A stretch of DNA of 64,000 nt from positions 1-64,000 of IMG/VR virus record IMGVR_UViG_3300037042_004723, one strand, 5' to 3'. A program made the position numbers and the translations under genes. Shown one piece after another: positions 31,024 through 38,593 of the stretch; the first letter of the stretch is position 1, and each line of letters opens with the position of its first letter. Source of the DNA: a virus. The notes beneath the pieces were generated by a model. That model was not told the origin of the DNA, made no database searches, and saw nothing but the letters and a program-made list of their open reading frames with translations.

Positions 31024-32463
31024 ATGAACGCGAACAACTCGAACAACAAGGTGAACACCATGGATGACTCCGCCGCCCGCTTCTCGCTCCTCGAACTTGA
31101 CAACGGTACGGTCGCCCCGGCGGCTACCCTGGCCCCGGTCCTGACCGTGGTCCCCGCCCCCCGCGTGGAGGGTGGCGTGTGTGCCGAGGGCAAGGCCCGC
31201 GCTCAGGCTGATCAGGCCGACGCCGAGGCGGCTGGCTGGTCCCTCAAGCCCCCGGTCTATGCCATCGGCAGTCGGGTCAACTCCACGGGCGTGGCGAACT
31301 TCCGCGCCAGTCGCCAGGACCACGATGACAAGGCCAGCGTCGGCCAGGCGTGCGAGAGGCTCATCGACATCGTGAAGGCCGAGGACCGCCGGGATATCGT
31401 CATCCAGGTCCCCACGCTCTCGATGTTCCCCGACGGGCGCATCACCCGTGGCGGTGGCCCCCTCGCTGTCTCGGAGCGCGCCTTCAACGGCGTGGGCACG
31501 CACATCACCCCGGGCGGGGCTGGCTACCTCCGCTCGTGTCCGCCGGAGCTTCGCGCCGTGAATTTCAACCATTGGGCGAAGGAGGGTTTCCGCGAGGACG
31601 GCCGGGCCACGTCCAAGGCAATCGAGGCGTGGGAGGAGGGTGGCGAGGTCGGCTCCCAGCCCGGCCCCGTCATGAAGGCGAAGGAGGTCACCCTCCGGAC
31701 CCGCCTGAACCACGCCAGCGGCAAGCGTGAGGCGTGGAGCTTCGTCGGCCCGAAGTACGGGGCGCACGATGTCGATGCCATCGCCGAGCAGGTGATGCGC
31801 TCCGAGGCCATCCCGGCGGACGCCAAGTGCGACATCGTGTACGACGGCTACCGTGCGCGTATCGACGTGCTGTTCCACACGAACATCCAGCCGGAGAAGG
31901 CTGTCGCTGGCGAGATTTTCAAGGCTGGCATCATGCTCAAGACTTCCGACGACGGCTCGGGGAGCATCCAGGTCAGCGCGCAGGTGTTCCGCAACCTCTG
32001 CCTGAACCTCATCATCATCGACCATGCCAAGGATATGGTCACCCGCCGCAAGCACATCGGCACGGGCATCGAGGCGGCTGTCGCCGACGGTATCGCCACG
32101 GCCATGGGCAAGGTCAAGGTGTTCGCGGACAAGTGGTCCGAGGCGTCCCTGGAGAACGTGCTGGAGAAGTACGGTGCCCACGACATCGAGGCCGTGATGC
32201 GCGGTCTGGTGTTCAACAAGGTGGTTCACGTCTCGGGTGTCCGTCCCGACGACATGTTCGAGCGGTTGATGCGCGCCTACCAGGCCGAGCCTGGCTATGG
32301 CAAGACCGCCATCGTCAACGCGGTCACCCGCGCAGCCCACAGCGAGACGTGGGGCTCATGGGCGGACGTGGAGGACCTGGAGCGCAAGGGTGGGGAGCTT
32401 CTCTTCGCCAAGCAGTGGTCTGTTTCTATCCCCGACGACGAGCGCGAGGGGCTGTCGTACTAG
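31024..32463 (+). CDS. DUF932-like protein
   Basis: 479 aa. The central segment EAWSFVGPKYGAHDVDAIAEQV...YDGYRARIDVLFHT...DGSGSIQVSAQVFRNLCLNLI resembles the DUF932 (phage/plasmid-like TIGR03299) family: VGxxYxxh, then strands with rN.VCxN-like RNLCLNLI. Function of the family is unknown; often near phage replication and recombination genes. Low-complexity N-terminus (APAATLAPVLTVVPAP). Class I promoter (TGTAGT, TAGGTC, ATG). Confidence 0.7.
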   Translation: MNANNSNNKVNTMDDSAARFSLLELDNGTVAPAATLAPVLTVVPAPRVEGGVCAEGKARAQADQADAEAAGWSLKPPVYAIGSRVNSTGVANFRASRQDHDDKASVGQACERLIDIVKAEDRRDIVIQVPTLSMFPDGRITRGGGPLAVSERAFNGVGTHITPGGAGYLRSCPPELRAVNFNHWAKEGFREDGRATSKAIEAWEEGGEVGSQPGPVMKAKEVTLRTRLNHASGKREAWSFVGPKYGAHDVDAIAEQVMRSEAIPADAKCDIVYDGYRARIDVLFHTNIQPEKAVAGEIFKAGIMLKTSDDGSGSIQVSAQVFRNLCLNLIIIDHAKDMVTRRKHIGTGIEAAVADGIATAMGKVKVFADKWSEASLENVLEKYGAHDIEAVMRGLVFNKVVHVSGVRPDDMFERLMRAYQAEPGYGKTAIVNAVTRAAHSETWGSWADVEDLERKGGELLFAKQWSVSIPDDEREGLSY

Positions 32464-32520
32464 GCCCGAGGGGCGGGGCGGTTTCCTGAAAAAAGGAGCC
32501 GCCTCAGTTGTAGTGTCTTT

Positions 32521-32595
32521 GTGACCGGAGGGCGTCGATACCGAACTGGCTGGAGTGATCCCGGTGTCAGGCCGGAGGGTAGGCTGGAGTTCTAG
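32521..32595 (+). CDS. Possible 24-aa leaderless peptide
   Basis: GTG lies 6-7 nt after the class I TGTAGT box; MTGGRRYRTGWSDPGVRPEGRLEF then TAG. It may instead be the 5' end of a non-coding RNA. The 160 bp that follow hold nothing else I can support. Confidence 0.35.
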   Translation: MTGGRRYRTGWSDPGVRPEGRLEF

Positions 32596-32762
32596 ACCCA
32601 GCTGATCTCCGGGGCAGAGGGGCCACGCTGTCACCCGTGCATGGGTGCGAAGGCCAGGGCGAGGAGCCCTCCGGTTGCTTTCGTATATAGAGTTTTCTTC
32701 GGTATGGAGTTTTCTTCGCTGCGGGCGCTGAAAATTAAGGCGAGCCCAGTTGTAGTAGAGCC

Positions 32763-33047
32763 ATGAGAGACGCCAAGCCCTACTGGACCAAGCACCCCGC
32801 CTACCTGGAGCACTGGCCGTTCGCCACCATGGCGCACGACTCGGGCGACTGGGAGGCATTCGTCGTGGACTACAAGCGAACCCAGGACTACAGCGGCGGG
32901 AAGTTCATCGAGTTCTTCTGGGACGGGGATTTTCAGGAGGCGATCAGCTACACGCCGACCTCGAACCCGGCTGAGTGCCTCGCCCAGTTCGCCGTGTTCT
33001 GGCTGGAAACGGAGTACGACTGGGGCAACGCTGAAAAATCCAGCTAG
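32763..33047 (+). CDS. Hypothetical protein (94 aa)
   Basis: MRDAKPYWTKHPAYLEHWPFATMAHDSGDWEAFVVDYKRTQ..., rich in aromatic residues. Class I promoter before it; its last codons (NAEKSS-stop) cover the TGAAAA box and TAG of the next promoter. Confidence 0.6.
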   Translation: MRDAKPYWTKHPAYLEHWPFATMAHDSGDWEAFVVDYKRTQDYSGGKFIEFFWDGDFQEAISYTPTSNPAECLAQFAVFWLETEYDWGNAEKSS

Positions 33048-33065
33048 CTCAGTTGTAGTAAGAGC

Positions 33066-33185
33066 ATGGACCCAACAATTGATCGATGGCCAGACAACGA
33101 CGGTGGCTACAGGCCAGGGAACGTTCGTTGGGCTACTCGGAAACAACAGTATCAAAACAGGAGAAAACGTCGTGGATCCAAATAG
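33066..33185 (+). pseudogene. C-terminal fragment of an HNH homing endonuclease
   Basis: 39 codons: MDPTIDRWPDNDGGYRPGNVRWATRKQQYQNRR... The IDR-x-DNDGxYxPGNxRWATxxxQ signature is the well-known end of phage HNH enzymes (IDRIDNDGxYxPxNCRWAT). All upstream catalytic parts are gone, replaced by a class I promoter and an ATG, so a cassette promoter was placed onto a remnant. Confidence 0.7.
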
Positions 33186-33357
33186 TGACCTCAAGAAGAT
33201 GCTGAAGCTGGCAGCTAAGATGCTGCGCGACCACGAGGACGAGGACCTTGAAGGCATTGATCGGGACGATGCGAATCGCCTGGCCGAGATGGTCGAAGCC
33301 CTGGATGGATGGCTGAGCAAGGGCGGATTTCTGCCCGGAAAGTGGGAGCGCAAGTGA
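33172..33357 (+). CDS. Acidic helical protein (61 aa)
   Basis: GTG start with AGGAG 7 nt upstream; MDPNSDLKKMLKLAAKMLRDHEDEDLEGIDRDD... It overlaps the HNH remnant by 14 nt and ends in a GTGA overlap with the next gene, i.e. an internal operon gene using a Shine-Dalgarno. Confidence 0.6.
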   Translation: MDPNSDLKKMLKLAAKMLRDHEDEDLEGIDRDDANRLAEMVEALDGWLSKGGFLPGKWERK

Positions 33358-33623
33358 GCAAGTCAAAGAAGCAGGTCGTTCACGTTTGCCTGTACAGCCA
33401 CAGGCACTGGATCGACGTTTGCGTCTACAAGACAGCCAAGGCGATGGAGGCCGGAGTCCTCAACGTGATGCACCTCCGGGTCGACGAGTGGGACGACGGC
33501 GACGTGGCCAAGTTCCGCAAGCTGCGCAGCTTCGACAAGAAGCTGGCCCTGTTCCACGATGTCGAGATGGGCATCAGCTACGGCGAGACGCTGGAGATGT
33601 TCGAGAGGACGGTGGAGGGGTAA
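33354..33623 (+). CDS. Hypothetical protein (89 aa)
   Basis: GTG start. MSKSKKQVVHVCLYSHRHWIDVCVYKTAKAMEAG... alpha/beta. Coupled (GTGA) to the previous gene. Function unknown. Confidence 0.6.
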   Translation: MSKSKKQVVHVCLYSHRHWIDVCVYKTAKAMEAGVLNVMHLRVDEWDDGDVAKFRKLRSFDKKLALFHDVEMGISYGETLEMFERTVEG

Positions 33624-33655
33624 GGTCAGCGCGGCTGAGCCGCCATTCAGTCGGA

Positions 33656-33674
33656 GAAAACTCTAAGAGTTTTC
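33656..33674. terminator. GAAAACTC-type hairpin
   Basis: GAAAACTCTAAGAGTTTTC between convergent genes. Confidence 0.7.
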
Positions 33675-33693
33675 TATGCGTATACGACGAGAG

Positions 33694-33722
33694 GACCTAA
33701 GGTAAAAGTTTTACCTTAGGTC
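33694..33722. terminator. Second, different hairpin
   Basis: 13-bp perfect stem GACCTAAGGTAAA / TTTACCTTAGGTC with a 3-nt loop. With the adjacent GAAAACTC hairpin it makes a double bidirectional terminator. Confidence 0.7.
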
Positions 33723-33739
33723 TGAGCCCCCTCTGGTTT

Positions 33740-34150
33740 CTAGAACTCCTGCTCGGTGGCGGGTGCCGGCACGGCGGTCAGGGTGGGCTTGACCTTGGCC
33801 GGCTTGGCGGGCTCCGTGTCCTTGACCAGCCGACGGAGGCGGTCCAGGGCGTTCTTCGTCAGCCGGTACTTGCCGTCACCAACCTCGCTCTCGTGGGTGA
33901 CCCACTGGCTACGAACCAGGCGGCGGAGGGTGTTGCGGACCCGTGAGCATCCGCGCGCCCGTCCGCCCTGAATCTTGTGCCAGTTCAGGTCATCCATGAT
34001 CTCCTGAATGGTCCGCACAGGGCGACCCTCGGTTGCCAGCGAGGTGACCAGGAGCTGCTCGTTCTTGGTTAGCTCGTTGAAGGTTAGCTGAAGTGCGCCA
34101 GCGCGCTGTCCTTGCGAGGACGTGAATTCTGTCTTGGTTTGGGTGCTCAT
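33740..34150 (-). CDS. Winged-helix regulator, paralogue 1
   Basis: 136 aa. NEQLLVTSLATEGRPVRTIQEIMDDLNW...RVRNTLRRLVRSQWVTHESEVGDGKYRLT (residues 31-99) fits a winged helix: recognition helix VRNTLRRLVR then the beta wing. The same layout appears in 35289-35990. A class I promoter whose spacer contains a DnaA-box sequence lies upstream. Likely a phage transcription regulator. Confidence 0.65.
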   Translation of the reverse strand: MSTQTKTEFTSSQGQRAGALQLTFNELTKNEQLLVTSLATEGRPVRTIQEIMDDLNWHKIQGGRARGCSRVRNTLRRLVRSQWVTHESEVGDGKYRLTKNALDRLRRLVKDTEPAKPAKVKPTLTAVPAPATEQEF

Positions 34151-34168
34151 GCCATTACTACAACTGGC

Positions 34169-34177
34169 TGTGGATAA
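34169..34177 (-). other. DnaA box (TTATCCACA)
   Basis: Perfect 9-mer in the promoter spacer of the winged-helix gene; a second perfect copy is at 35131-35139. Confidence 0.45.
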
Positions 34178-34266
34178 ACTTTCGCGGAAAAAGGGCGCTC
34201 TTGCCTGGGGGCTAACTTTGATCGTCCGATCGTGAAAATCCCAACAGGCTCAGTTGTAGTAGCTAC

Positions 34267-34695
34267 ATGATGACTGCAACCACTGAGAAGCAAAGATCAA
34301 ACATGTTCTTTTCGTGCGGTCCGAACGAGGAGGACCGGCAGGTTGTGTCCTCCAAGTTCTACCGGGAGGATGAGTGCGGTCACTACTACAAGCTAACGGC
34401 CCCGCTGTTCGTGAACCTCAAGGACGGGGATGGCAAGCGGAAGCTGACGCAGGTGACCGGCCCCGTCGTGTTCACGGCGGATGGCTGTGATTTCTGGGGC
34501 GGGGAGAAGGCCAAGGGCTTTCGCTCCAAGGTGATCGAGAACCCGACCTACCGCTCGCTCATGGGCGCGGCGAAGTCATCGCAGGCGAAGACCAAGGACT
34601 ACCACCACTCGTTCATCGAGGGTGCCTACTTCAAGGGCTACGAGGAGATCGACGGCCGCCAGGTGATGATCCTCCAGATGGCGTTAGGTAGCTGA
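34267..34695 (+). CDS. Hypothetical protein (142 aa)
   Basis: MMTATTEKQRSNMFFSCGPNEEDRQVVSSKFYREDECGHYYKL... beta-rich. Class I, leaderless. TGA stop merges with the next TGAAAA box. Confidence 0.6.
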   Translation: MMTATTEKQRSNMFFSCGPNEEDRQVVSSKFYREDECGHYYKLTAPLFVNLKDGDGKRKLTQVTGPVVFTADGCDFWGGEKAKGFRSKVIENPTYRSLMGAAKSSQAKTKDYHHSFIEGAYFKGYEEIDGRQVMILQMALGS

Positions 34696-34726
34696 AAAAG
34701 CACCCTGGCCCAGTTGTAGTAGAGAC

Positions 34727-34819
34727 ATGAACCTCCAGGAAATTGTCCAAGCTCTTGCGCCGCTGGTTGATCACAAGAATCACGATGTGTGCGTCATGCC
34801 GCCCCGATCAGATCGGTGA
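34727..34819 (+). CDS. Small leaderless protein (30 aa)
   Basis: MNLQEIVQALAPLVDHKNHDVCVMPPRSDR, ATG 6 nt after a class I box. It overlaps the end of the convergent XRE gene by 26 nt. Confidence 0.45.
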   Translation: MNLQEIVQALAPLVDHKNHDVCVMPPRSDR

Positions 34820-34991
34820 CGCGACACCCGAGCGCCCTTGCGATCGACCGCAGGCTGCGGAGCGTCGGCTCGTGCGTCCCGTGGATCCACCCGTGAACTG
34901 TGCTGCGCGGACAGCCGCAGCGTCGTGCAATCTCCGCGTCTATGATGCCGGCGCGATCACGCGCTCGGACGATGCGTTGCGAGGTCGTCAT
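34794..34991 (-). CDS. XRE/Cro-type repressor
   Basis: 65 aa from MTTSQRIVRARDRAGIIDAEIARRCGCPRSTVHGWIHGTHEPTLRSLRSIARALGC: a complete Cro/C1 HTH. The start at 34991 matches usual domain boundaries and leaves a palindromic operator just upstream, suggesting autoregulation. Confidence 0.75.
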   Translation of the reverse strand: MTTSQRIVRARDRAGIIDAEIARRCGCPRSTVHGWIHGTHEPTLRSLRSIARALGCRVTDLIGAA

Positions 34992-35000
34992 GTGGTTACC

Positions 35001-35017
35001 GTTCGCACAAAACGAAC
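35001..35017. promoter_or_regulatory. Palindromic operator candidate
   Basis: GTTCG-7 nt-CGAAC inverted repeat 10 nt upstream of the XRE start; typical size and position for a Cro/C1 autoregulatory site. The 270 bp from here to 35288 hold no gene. Confidence 0.5.
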
Positions 35018-35130
35018 AGAATAACAAGAAGTAATATCGACGGGTTGGGCGGCGATTCCACCGGGGGCGTAATTGTCCTCCGGTGTTGTTGTCTTTTGAA
35101 AAGCCTAATGGATAAGGCTGCGTGCCAACG

Positions 35131-35139
35131 TTATCCACA
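35131..35139 (+). other. DnaA box (TTATCCACA)
   Basis: Perfect copy within a gene-free stretch with other CCACA-containing sequences (35.13-35.18 kb). Confidence 0.45.
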
Positions 35140-35288
35140 GGGATCTGTTAACCACACGATTCCACAGGAAATTCACAGGGTGATTTTCTTGACCACCCTG
35201 ATTATCGCGTAGTACGAGCGTTGTCCGCGAAGTAAATGAAAAAAACGAGCTGCCCTGGTTGTAGTAGGGGTGCGGAAGGAGCCTTGAT

Positions 35289-35990
35289 ATGGATGAATCT
35301 ATGATGGCAGGCAAGGATGACACGCTCTCGTTCGAGGATATGAAGCCGGAGGAGCGTGCGATCCTCCAGGCGCTGCAAGCTGCTCATGATGCTGGGCAAA
35401 ACGTCCTGCGGATCGCTGAGATCATGTCGGCGAACGGCTGGGATGACGTGGACGACCACGAGTGTCCCGATGGCAACTGCTCGGTGTGCAGTGCTGCGTT
35501 GCGTCTTGGAAACAGCAAGGTTCGCAACAACTTGCGCCGCCTCATGCGGTGCGGACTGATCCACCGCCCGCTCGATGGCTCCTACGCCCTGACGCCTGAG
35601 CCCCGCCGAACCGCTCCACAGGCTGAGGCGGTTCCCAAGCTGTTGCGAATCAAGCGGAACCCCAGAGAACTGAATGTTTCCGAGGTCCGCATCCTGCGGG
35701 GCGTGGAGTACGGATCGCTCAATGTCAAGATGGTCGAGTCGGTCAAGAAGACGGACTGCACCATCTACAACGCCTGCTTGTCCCAGGCGATCTCCGGCAA
35801 GTGGGCGGGCTTCTCCTGCGCCGATTGCACGGCCTACGATGCGCCTACCCAGTTCCAGAGGGAGTGCGATGTGCTCGCCCTGCGTGCGCTCGATACCGCC
35901 GCAGAGATGGTCGAGGAGCACGGCAAGGTCAACCGCATCCGTGGCGTGAAGCCGGGCGCGGATGCCAAGCGGACCGAGGCCGGCGAGTAG
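35289..35990 (+). CDS. Winged-helix regulator with zinc motifs, paralogue 2
   Basis: 233 aa. EERAILQALQAAHDAGQNVLRIAEIMSANGW...SKVRNNLRRLMRCGLIHRPLDGSYALTPE is the same winged-helix arrangement as 33740-34150, here with an inserted CPDGNCSVC zinc-type loop and a C-terminal region with CTIYNAC and CADC. Unlike its neighbours it has a leader with AGGAG 8 nt before the ATG; the class I box lies further upstream. Confidence 0.65.
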   Translation: MDESMMAGKDDTLSFEDMKPEERAILQALQAAHDAGQNVLRIAEIMSANGWDDVDDHECPDGNCSVCSAALRLGNSKVRNNLRRLMRCGLIHRPLDGSYALTPEPRRTAPQAEAVPKLLRIKRNPRELNVSEVRILRGVEYGSLNVKMVESVKKTDCTIYNACLSQAISGKWAGFSCADCTAYDAPTQFQRECDVLALRALDTAAEMVEEHGKVNRIRGVKPGADAKRTEAGE

Positions 35991-36000
35991 GGGACGCGGC

Positions 36001-36016
36001 GCGCAAGCGCTTGCGC
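36001..36016. repeat. Dispersed palindrome GCGCAAGCGCTTGCGC
   Basis: Perfect 16-bp copy between the winged-helix stop and the next terminator hairpin. Confidence 0.7.
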
Positions 36017-36021
36017 GGCTC

Positions 36022-36042
36022 GGAAAACTCTTAGAGTTTTCC
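36022..36042. terminator. GAAAACTC-type hairpin
   Basis: GGAAAACTCTTAGAGTTTTCC between convergent genes. Confidence 0.7.
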
Positions 36043-36053
36043 GCTTCACCTAA

Positions 36054-36125
36054 AGAAAAAAGCCCCGCCGACCAGGGTTATGCTGAACACACGACGGAAT
36101 TGCCGCTATTCACCCTGGCCGGCGG
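36054..36125 (-). terminator. Long intrinsic terminator
   Basis: Leftward hairpin with a 14-bp, one-mismatch stem (CCCGCCGGCCAGGG against its partner) and a loop of about 36 nt, followed by CTTTTTTC. Terminates the gene at 36136-36543. Confidence 0.7.
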
Positions 36126-36135
36126 GAGAAACAGT

Positions 36136-36543
36136 CTACCTGCAATCGATGGGCGTGAACATCCCTGATGCGTATCGGCCGCTCTGATACTCAACCGACC
36201 GCCTGGGGACGACGACGAGGCGCTCCTCGCCGAACTCGCCGTTCATGGTCCCGATATCGATGCAGTAGTCGTAGTCGTATGCCTTGGGTGCGCGGGTGCG
36301 CAGGAGGGAGAACCGGTCGGTCACATCCTCGATGAGATGCGGCGGGTCGCCCACGAGGGAGCGCAGGCACTGCTCGGCGATGAAGAATTGCTTGCTCGTC
36401 GTGGACATGGGCACGGACACGTAGGCCCCATCGACCTTCGCCACGTTGGCCTTCTCGTGGAACCGGAGGGTAGCGTCCGGGCGGTCCTCGATCAGCTGCT
36501 CGTACTGCTCGGCGGGAATCTTGACTTGGATGATTCTGAACAT
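36136..36543 (-). CDS. Hypothetical protein (135 aa)
   Basis: MFRIIQVKIPAEQYEQLIEDRPDATLRFHEKANVAKVDGAY... alpha/beta with YDYDYCIDIGTMNG. Class I promoter 6 nt before ATG. No family recognised. Confidence 0.6.
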   Translation of the reverse strand: MFRIIQVKIPAEQYEQLIEDRPDATLRFHEKANVAKVDGAYVSVPMSTTSKQFFIAEQCLRSLVGDPPHLIEDVTDRFSLLRTRAPKAYDYDYCIDIGTMNGEFGEERLVVVPRRSVEYQSGRYASGMFTPIDCR

Positions 36544-36611
36544 GCCCTAACTACAACTGAGCCAACCGAAACTTTCTCGAAAAAATCAGCTTGCTCAGGT
36601 GTAGTATAGGT

Positions 36612-36992
36612 ATGACAAAGACAATCAATCAGCCAGAAGAGCACGTTCCGGCGGCTCAGATGTTCCGCAGGGCGCTCGAAAAGACGCTGGAGGCGCTCCA
36701 GGCCATGAAGGACGCGCACCACGCAACGATCAAGGCGCACGGGTTCAGCGCGAGTACGGAGGGCACGCTGTTCGATAGCGTGGTGCCCGTGGTCGATGTG
36801 ATCTCCACGATGCTCGCCAGGAACGTTGCCTTCGTTGAGGAGCAAGATAAGAAGTGGTTGGCGGCCCGTCGCATCGTTTCGCAGTTGGACGAGGACGCTC
36901 CGGCCGTGCCGCCGGGGCTGATCCTTCGCGATGGGGTGGAGTATGGATGTCACAATGATGCATGTCGAGATTGCTATGAGGGGGGAAGTTAA
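36612..36992 (+). CDS. Hypothetical helical protein with C-terminal zinc motif
   Basis: 126 aa, MTKTINQPEEHVPAAQMFRRALEKTLEALQ... and a C-terminal CHNDACRDC. Divergent from the previous gene with back-to-back class I promoters. Confidence 0.6.
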   Translation: MTKTINQPEEHVPAAQMFRRALEKTLEALQAMKDAHHATIKAHGFSASTEGTLFDSVVPVVDVISTMLARNVAFVEEQDKKWLAARRIVSQLDEDAPAVPPGLILRDGVEYGCHNDACRDCYEGGS

Positions 36993-37025
36993 GTAGTCGG
37001 CGGGCTTCGGCCCAGTCCGAAGAGA

Positions 37026-37045
37026 GAAAACTCTTAGAGTTTTCC
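37026..37045. terminator. GAAAACTC-type hairpin
   Basis: GAAAACTCTTAGAGTTTTCC after the gene ending at 36992. Confidence 0.7.
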
Positions 37046-37099
37046 GGCCTGTCGGCGGGCTTCGGGCCGGCAGCGCGGGCGGGTGCTAGCGGGCGACCC

Positions 37100-37339
37100 T
37101 CACGCGGCCACCTTGCGCTCGATCAGCAGCGCCCACCTGATCGCTGTGACCTTCACCACGTCGTGCCCGTCGAGCGCGGCGCGGATGGCGGTGCGCTGGC
37201 GCGCGGCCTCCTCGGTGGTGCGCGCCGACACGATCCCCTCCGGGATCAGCAGCGTGATCGGCGCATCGGCAAGATCACCCGTCCAGGTCAGGCCGGTGTA
37301 GTCGCCGCCGACGACCGTGACCGTGACCGGCAGGCTCAC
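37100..37339 (-). CDS. Beta-rich hypothetical protein (79 aa)
   Basis: GTG start (MSLPVTVTVVGGDYTGLTWTG...). Coupled to the upstream 268-aa gene through GTGA. GC-rich codons. Confidence 0.55.
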   Translation of the reverse strand: MSLPVTVTVVGGDYTGLTWTGDLADAPITLLIPEGIVSARTTEEAARQRTAIRAALDGHDVVKVTAIRWALLIERKVAA

Positions 37340-38142
37340 GACGCCACCTCGACCAGCAGCGCGCGGCCGAGCGCGCTGGTCGCGGGGTCGTCGCCGTAGT
37401 CGTCCTCGATCCTGCCAGCCTCGACGAGGGCGTCGATCACGCCCCGGAGGTCGCCGTCCTCGTAGGCCACGACGGCGCGCTCCAGCGCCTCGACGCACCC
37501 GCGCGCGGCATCGAGGGCCGTCCTCGCGTACTCCACGGCCGACTCGTAGGCGGCGCGCTCCTCGTCCGACGCGCCGGCCGGGCACTCGGCGGCGACGATT
37601 TCCGCGTCGCGGAGGCCGTCTAGCTGCTCGATCGTACAGACGGGGTGAGTGACCTCTCCCTGGTCGCGCCCGTCCTCGCTGTACCAGCCGGCCGAGTAGC
37701 CGAGTCCGTCGTACCAGTCCTCCACGTCCTCGTGGTCCGTGGAGGCGTCCGGCCGGAGGACGACCAGCCGGTCCTGGTACTCCACGCTCACGCGGCGGAC
37801 CAGCGGTGCCGCGTACCGGATCGAGTGGGTGCCCGTGGCCGTGAGATCGATCTGGGACGACCAGTCCACCGACCAGCCCTCCGGGATCTCCGCCTCGACA
37901 GTCTCGGCGTCCTGCGCCCCGTAGACGACGCGCGGGCCGTTCGGGCCGTCGAGGGTGATCTGGATCTCGGTTGGCTCGATTGGCTCGGGTTCGTCGTTCT
38001 CGTCGTCCTCGCTGGAGTGGAGGTAGAGAACCTCGTTACGCTCGTCCGCCATCCGCTGCGCGATCCGGTGCGCGAGGTGGTCCACGAGTCCCGTGGTAAT
38101 CTGGTTGCCGTGGCCGTCGTCGATTGAGTAGGTCGTGTACAT
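37336..38142 (-). CDS. Acidic hypothetical protein (268 aa)
   Basis: Very acidic (SSEDDENDEPEPIEPTE, DHEDVEDWYDG), helical C-terminus AAYESAVEYARTALDAARGCVEALERAVV. Could be a DNA mimic by charge, but this is speculation. Class I promoter upstream; first of a two-gene unit. Confidence 0.6.
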   Translation of the reverse strand: MYTTYSIDDGHGNQITTGLVDHLAHRIAQRMADERNEVLYLHSSEDDENDEPEPIEPTEIQITLDGPNGPRVVYGAQDAETVEAEIPEGWSVDWSSQIDLTATGTHSIRYAAPLVRRVSVEYQDRLVVLRPDASTDHEDVEDWYDGLGYSAGWYSEDGRDQGEVTHPVCTIEQLDGLRDAEIVAAECPAGASDEERAAYESAVEYARTALDAARGCVEALERAVVAYEDGDLRGVIDALVEAGRIEDDYGDDPATSALGRALLVEVAS

Positions 38143-38210
38143 GTTCTCACTACAACTAGGGTTGGTGGTTTTTTCGCGAAAAAGTGAGCCCCCACAGTTG
38201 TAGTGAAACC

Positions 38211-38465
38211 ATGAGCAAGACCATCAAGGAACTGGCGCAGGAAGCCCTGGACGTTCAGAATGCCTGCAACCTGACGGCGGTTATCCAGTCTTTCGCCCGC
38301 GCGATGATTGACCTGGGCGAGCACGTCAAGGGCACCGATGCCCGCAACTCTCACCCCGTCACGGTCCTCTGGGCGGACAAGGTGGCCCACCTAACGGGCA
38401 TCCAGGATATCGGCAACGACGCCACCATGAAGGCATACAACGCGGTCTACGCCTTGGCCGCCTGA
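38211..38465 (+). CDS. Helical hypothetical protein (84 aa)
   Basis: MSKTIKELAQEALDVQNACNLTAVIQSFARAMIDLGEHV... reminiscent of a small family of phage helical proteins (ALxVQDACNLxxV). Class I, divergent from the 268-aa gene. Confidence 0.6.
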   Translation: MSKTIKELAQEALDVQNACNLTAVIQSFARAMIDLGEHVKGTDARNSHPVTVLWADKVAHLTGIQDIGNDATMKAYNAVYALAA

Positions 38466-38549
38466 CAGCTTCGACGAGCTAGCCCGAGGCGCAAGCACGC
38501 TGCCAGCACGGGGCCGAGGGATAATGCAGCTGCTCGTCACCATGGTTCA

Positions 38550-38569
38550 GAAAACTCTAAGAGTTTTCC
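38550..38569. terminator. GAAAACTC-type hairpin
   Basis: GAAAACTCTAAGAGTTTTCC between convergent genes. Confidence 0.7.
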
Positions 38570-38593
38570 GACACACGGCTTACGCCGGGCTGG

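Noticed and set aside
30967-32340. 457-aa leftward frame opposite the DUF932-like gene
   Set aside because: Low-complexity Val/Leu/Arg/Asp composition typical of antisense frames; the rightward protein has family motifs and a class I promoter.
37336-38142. Acidic 268-aa protein as a DNA-mimic anti-restriction protein
   Set aside because: Charge alone is insufficient; no similarity to Ocr/ArdA-type proteins can be seen.
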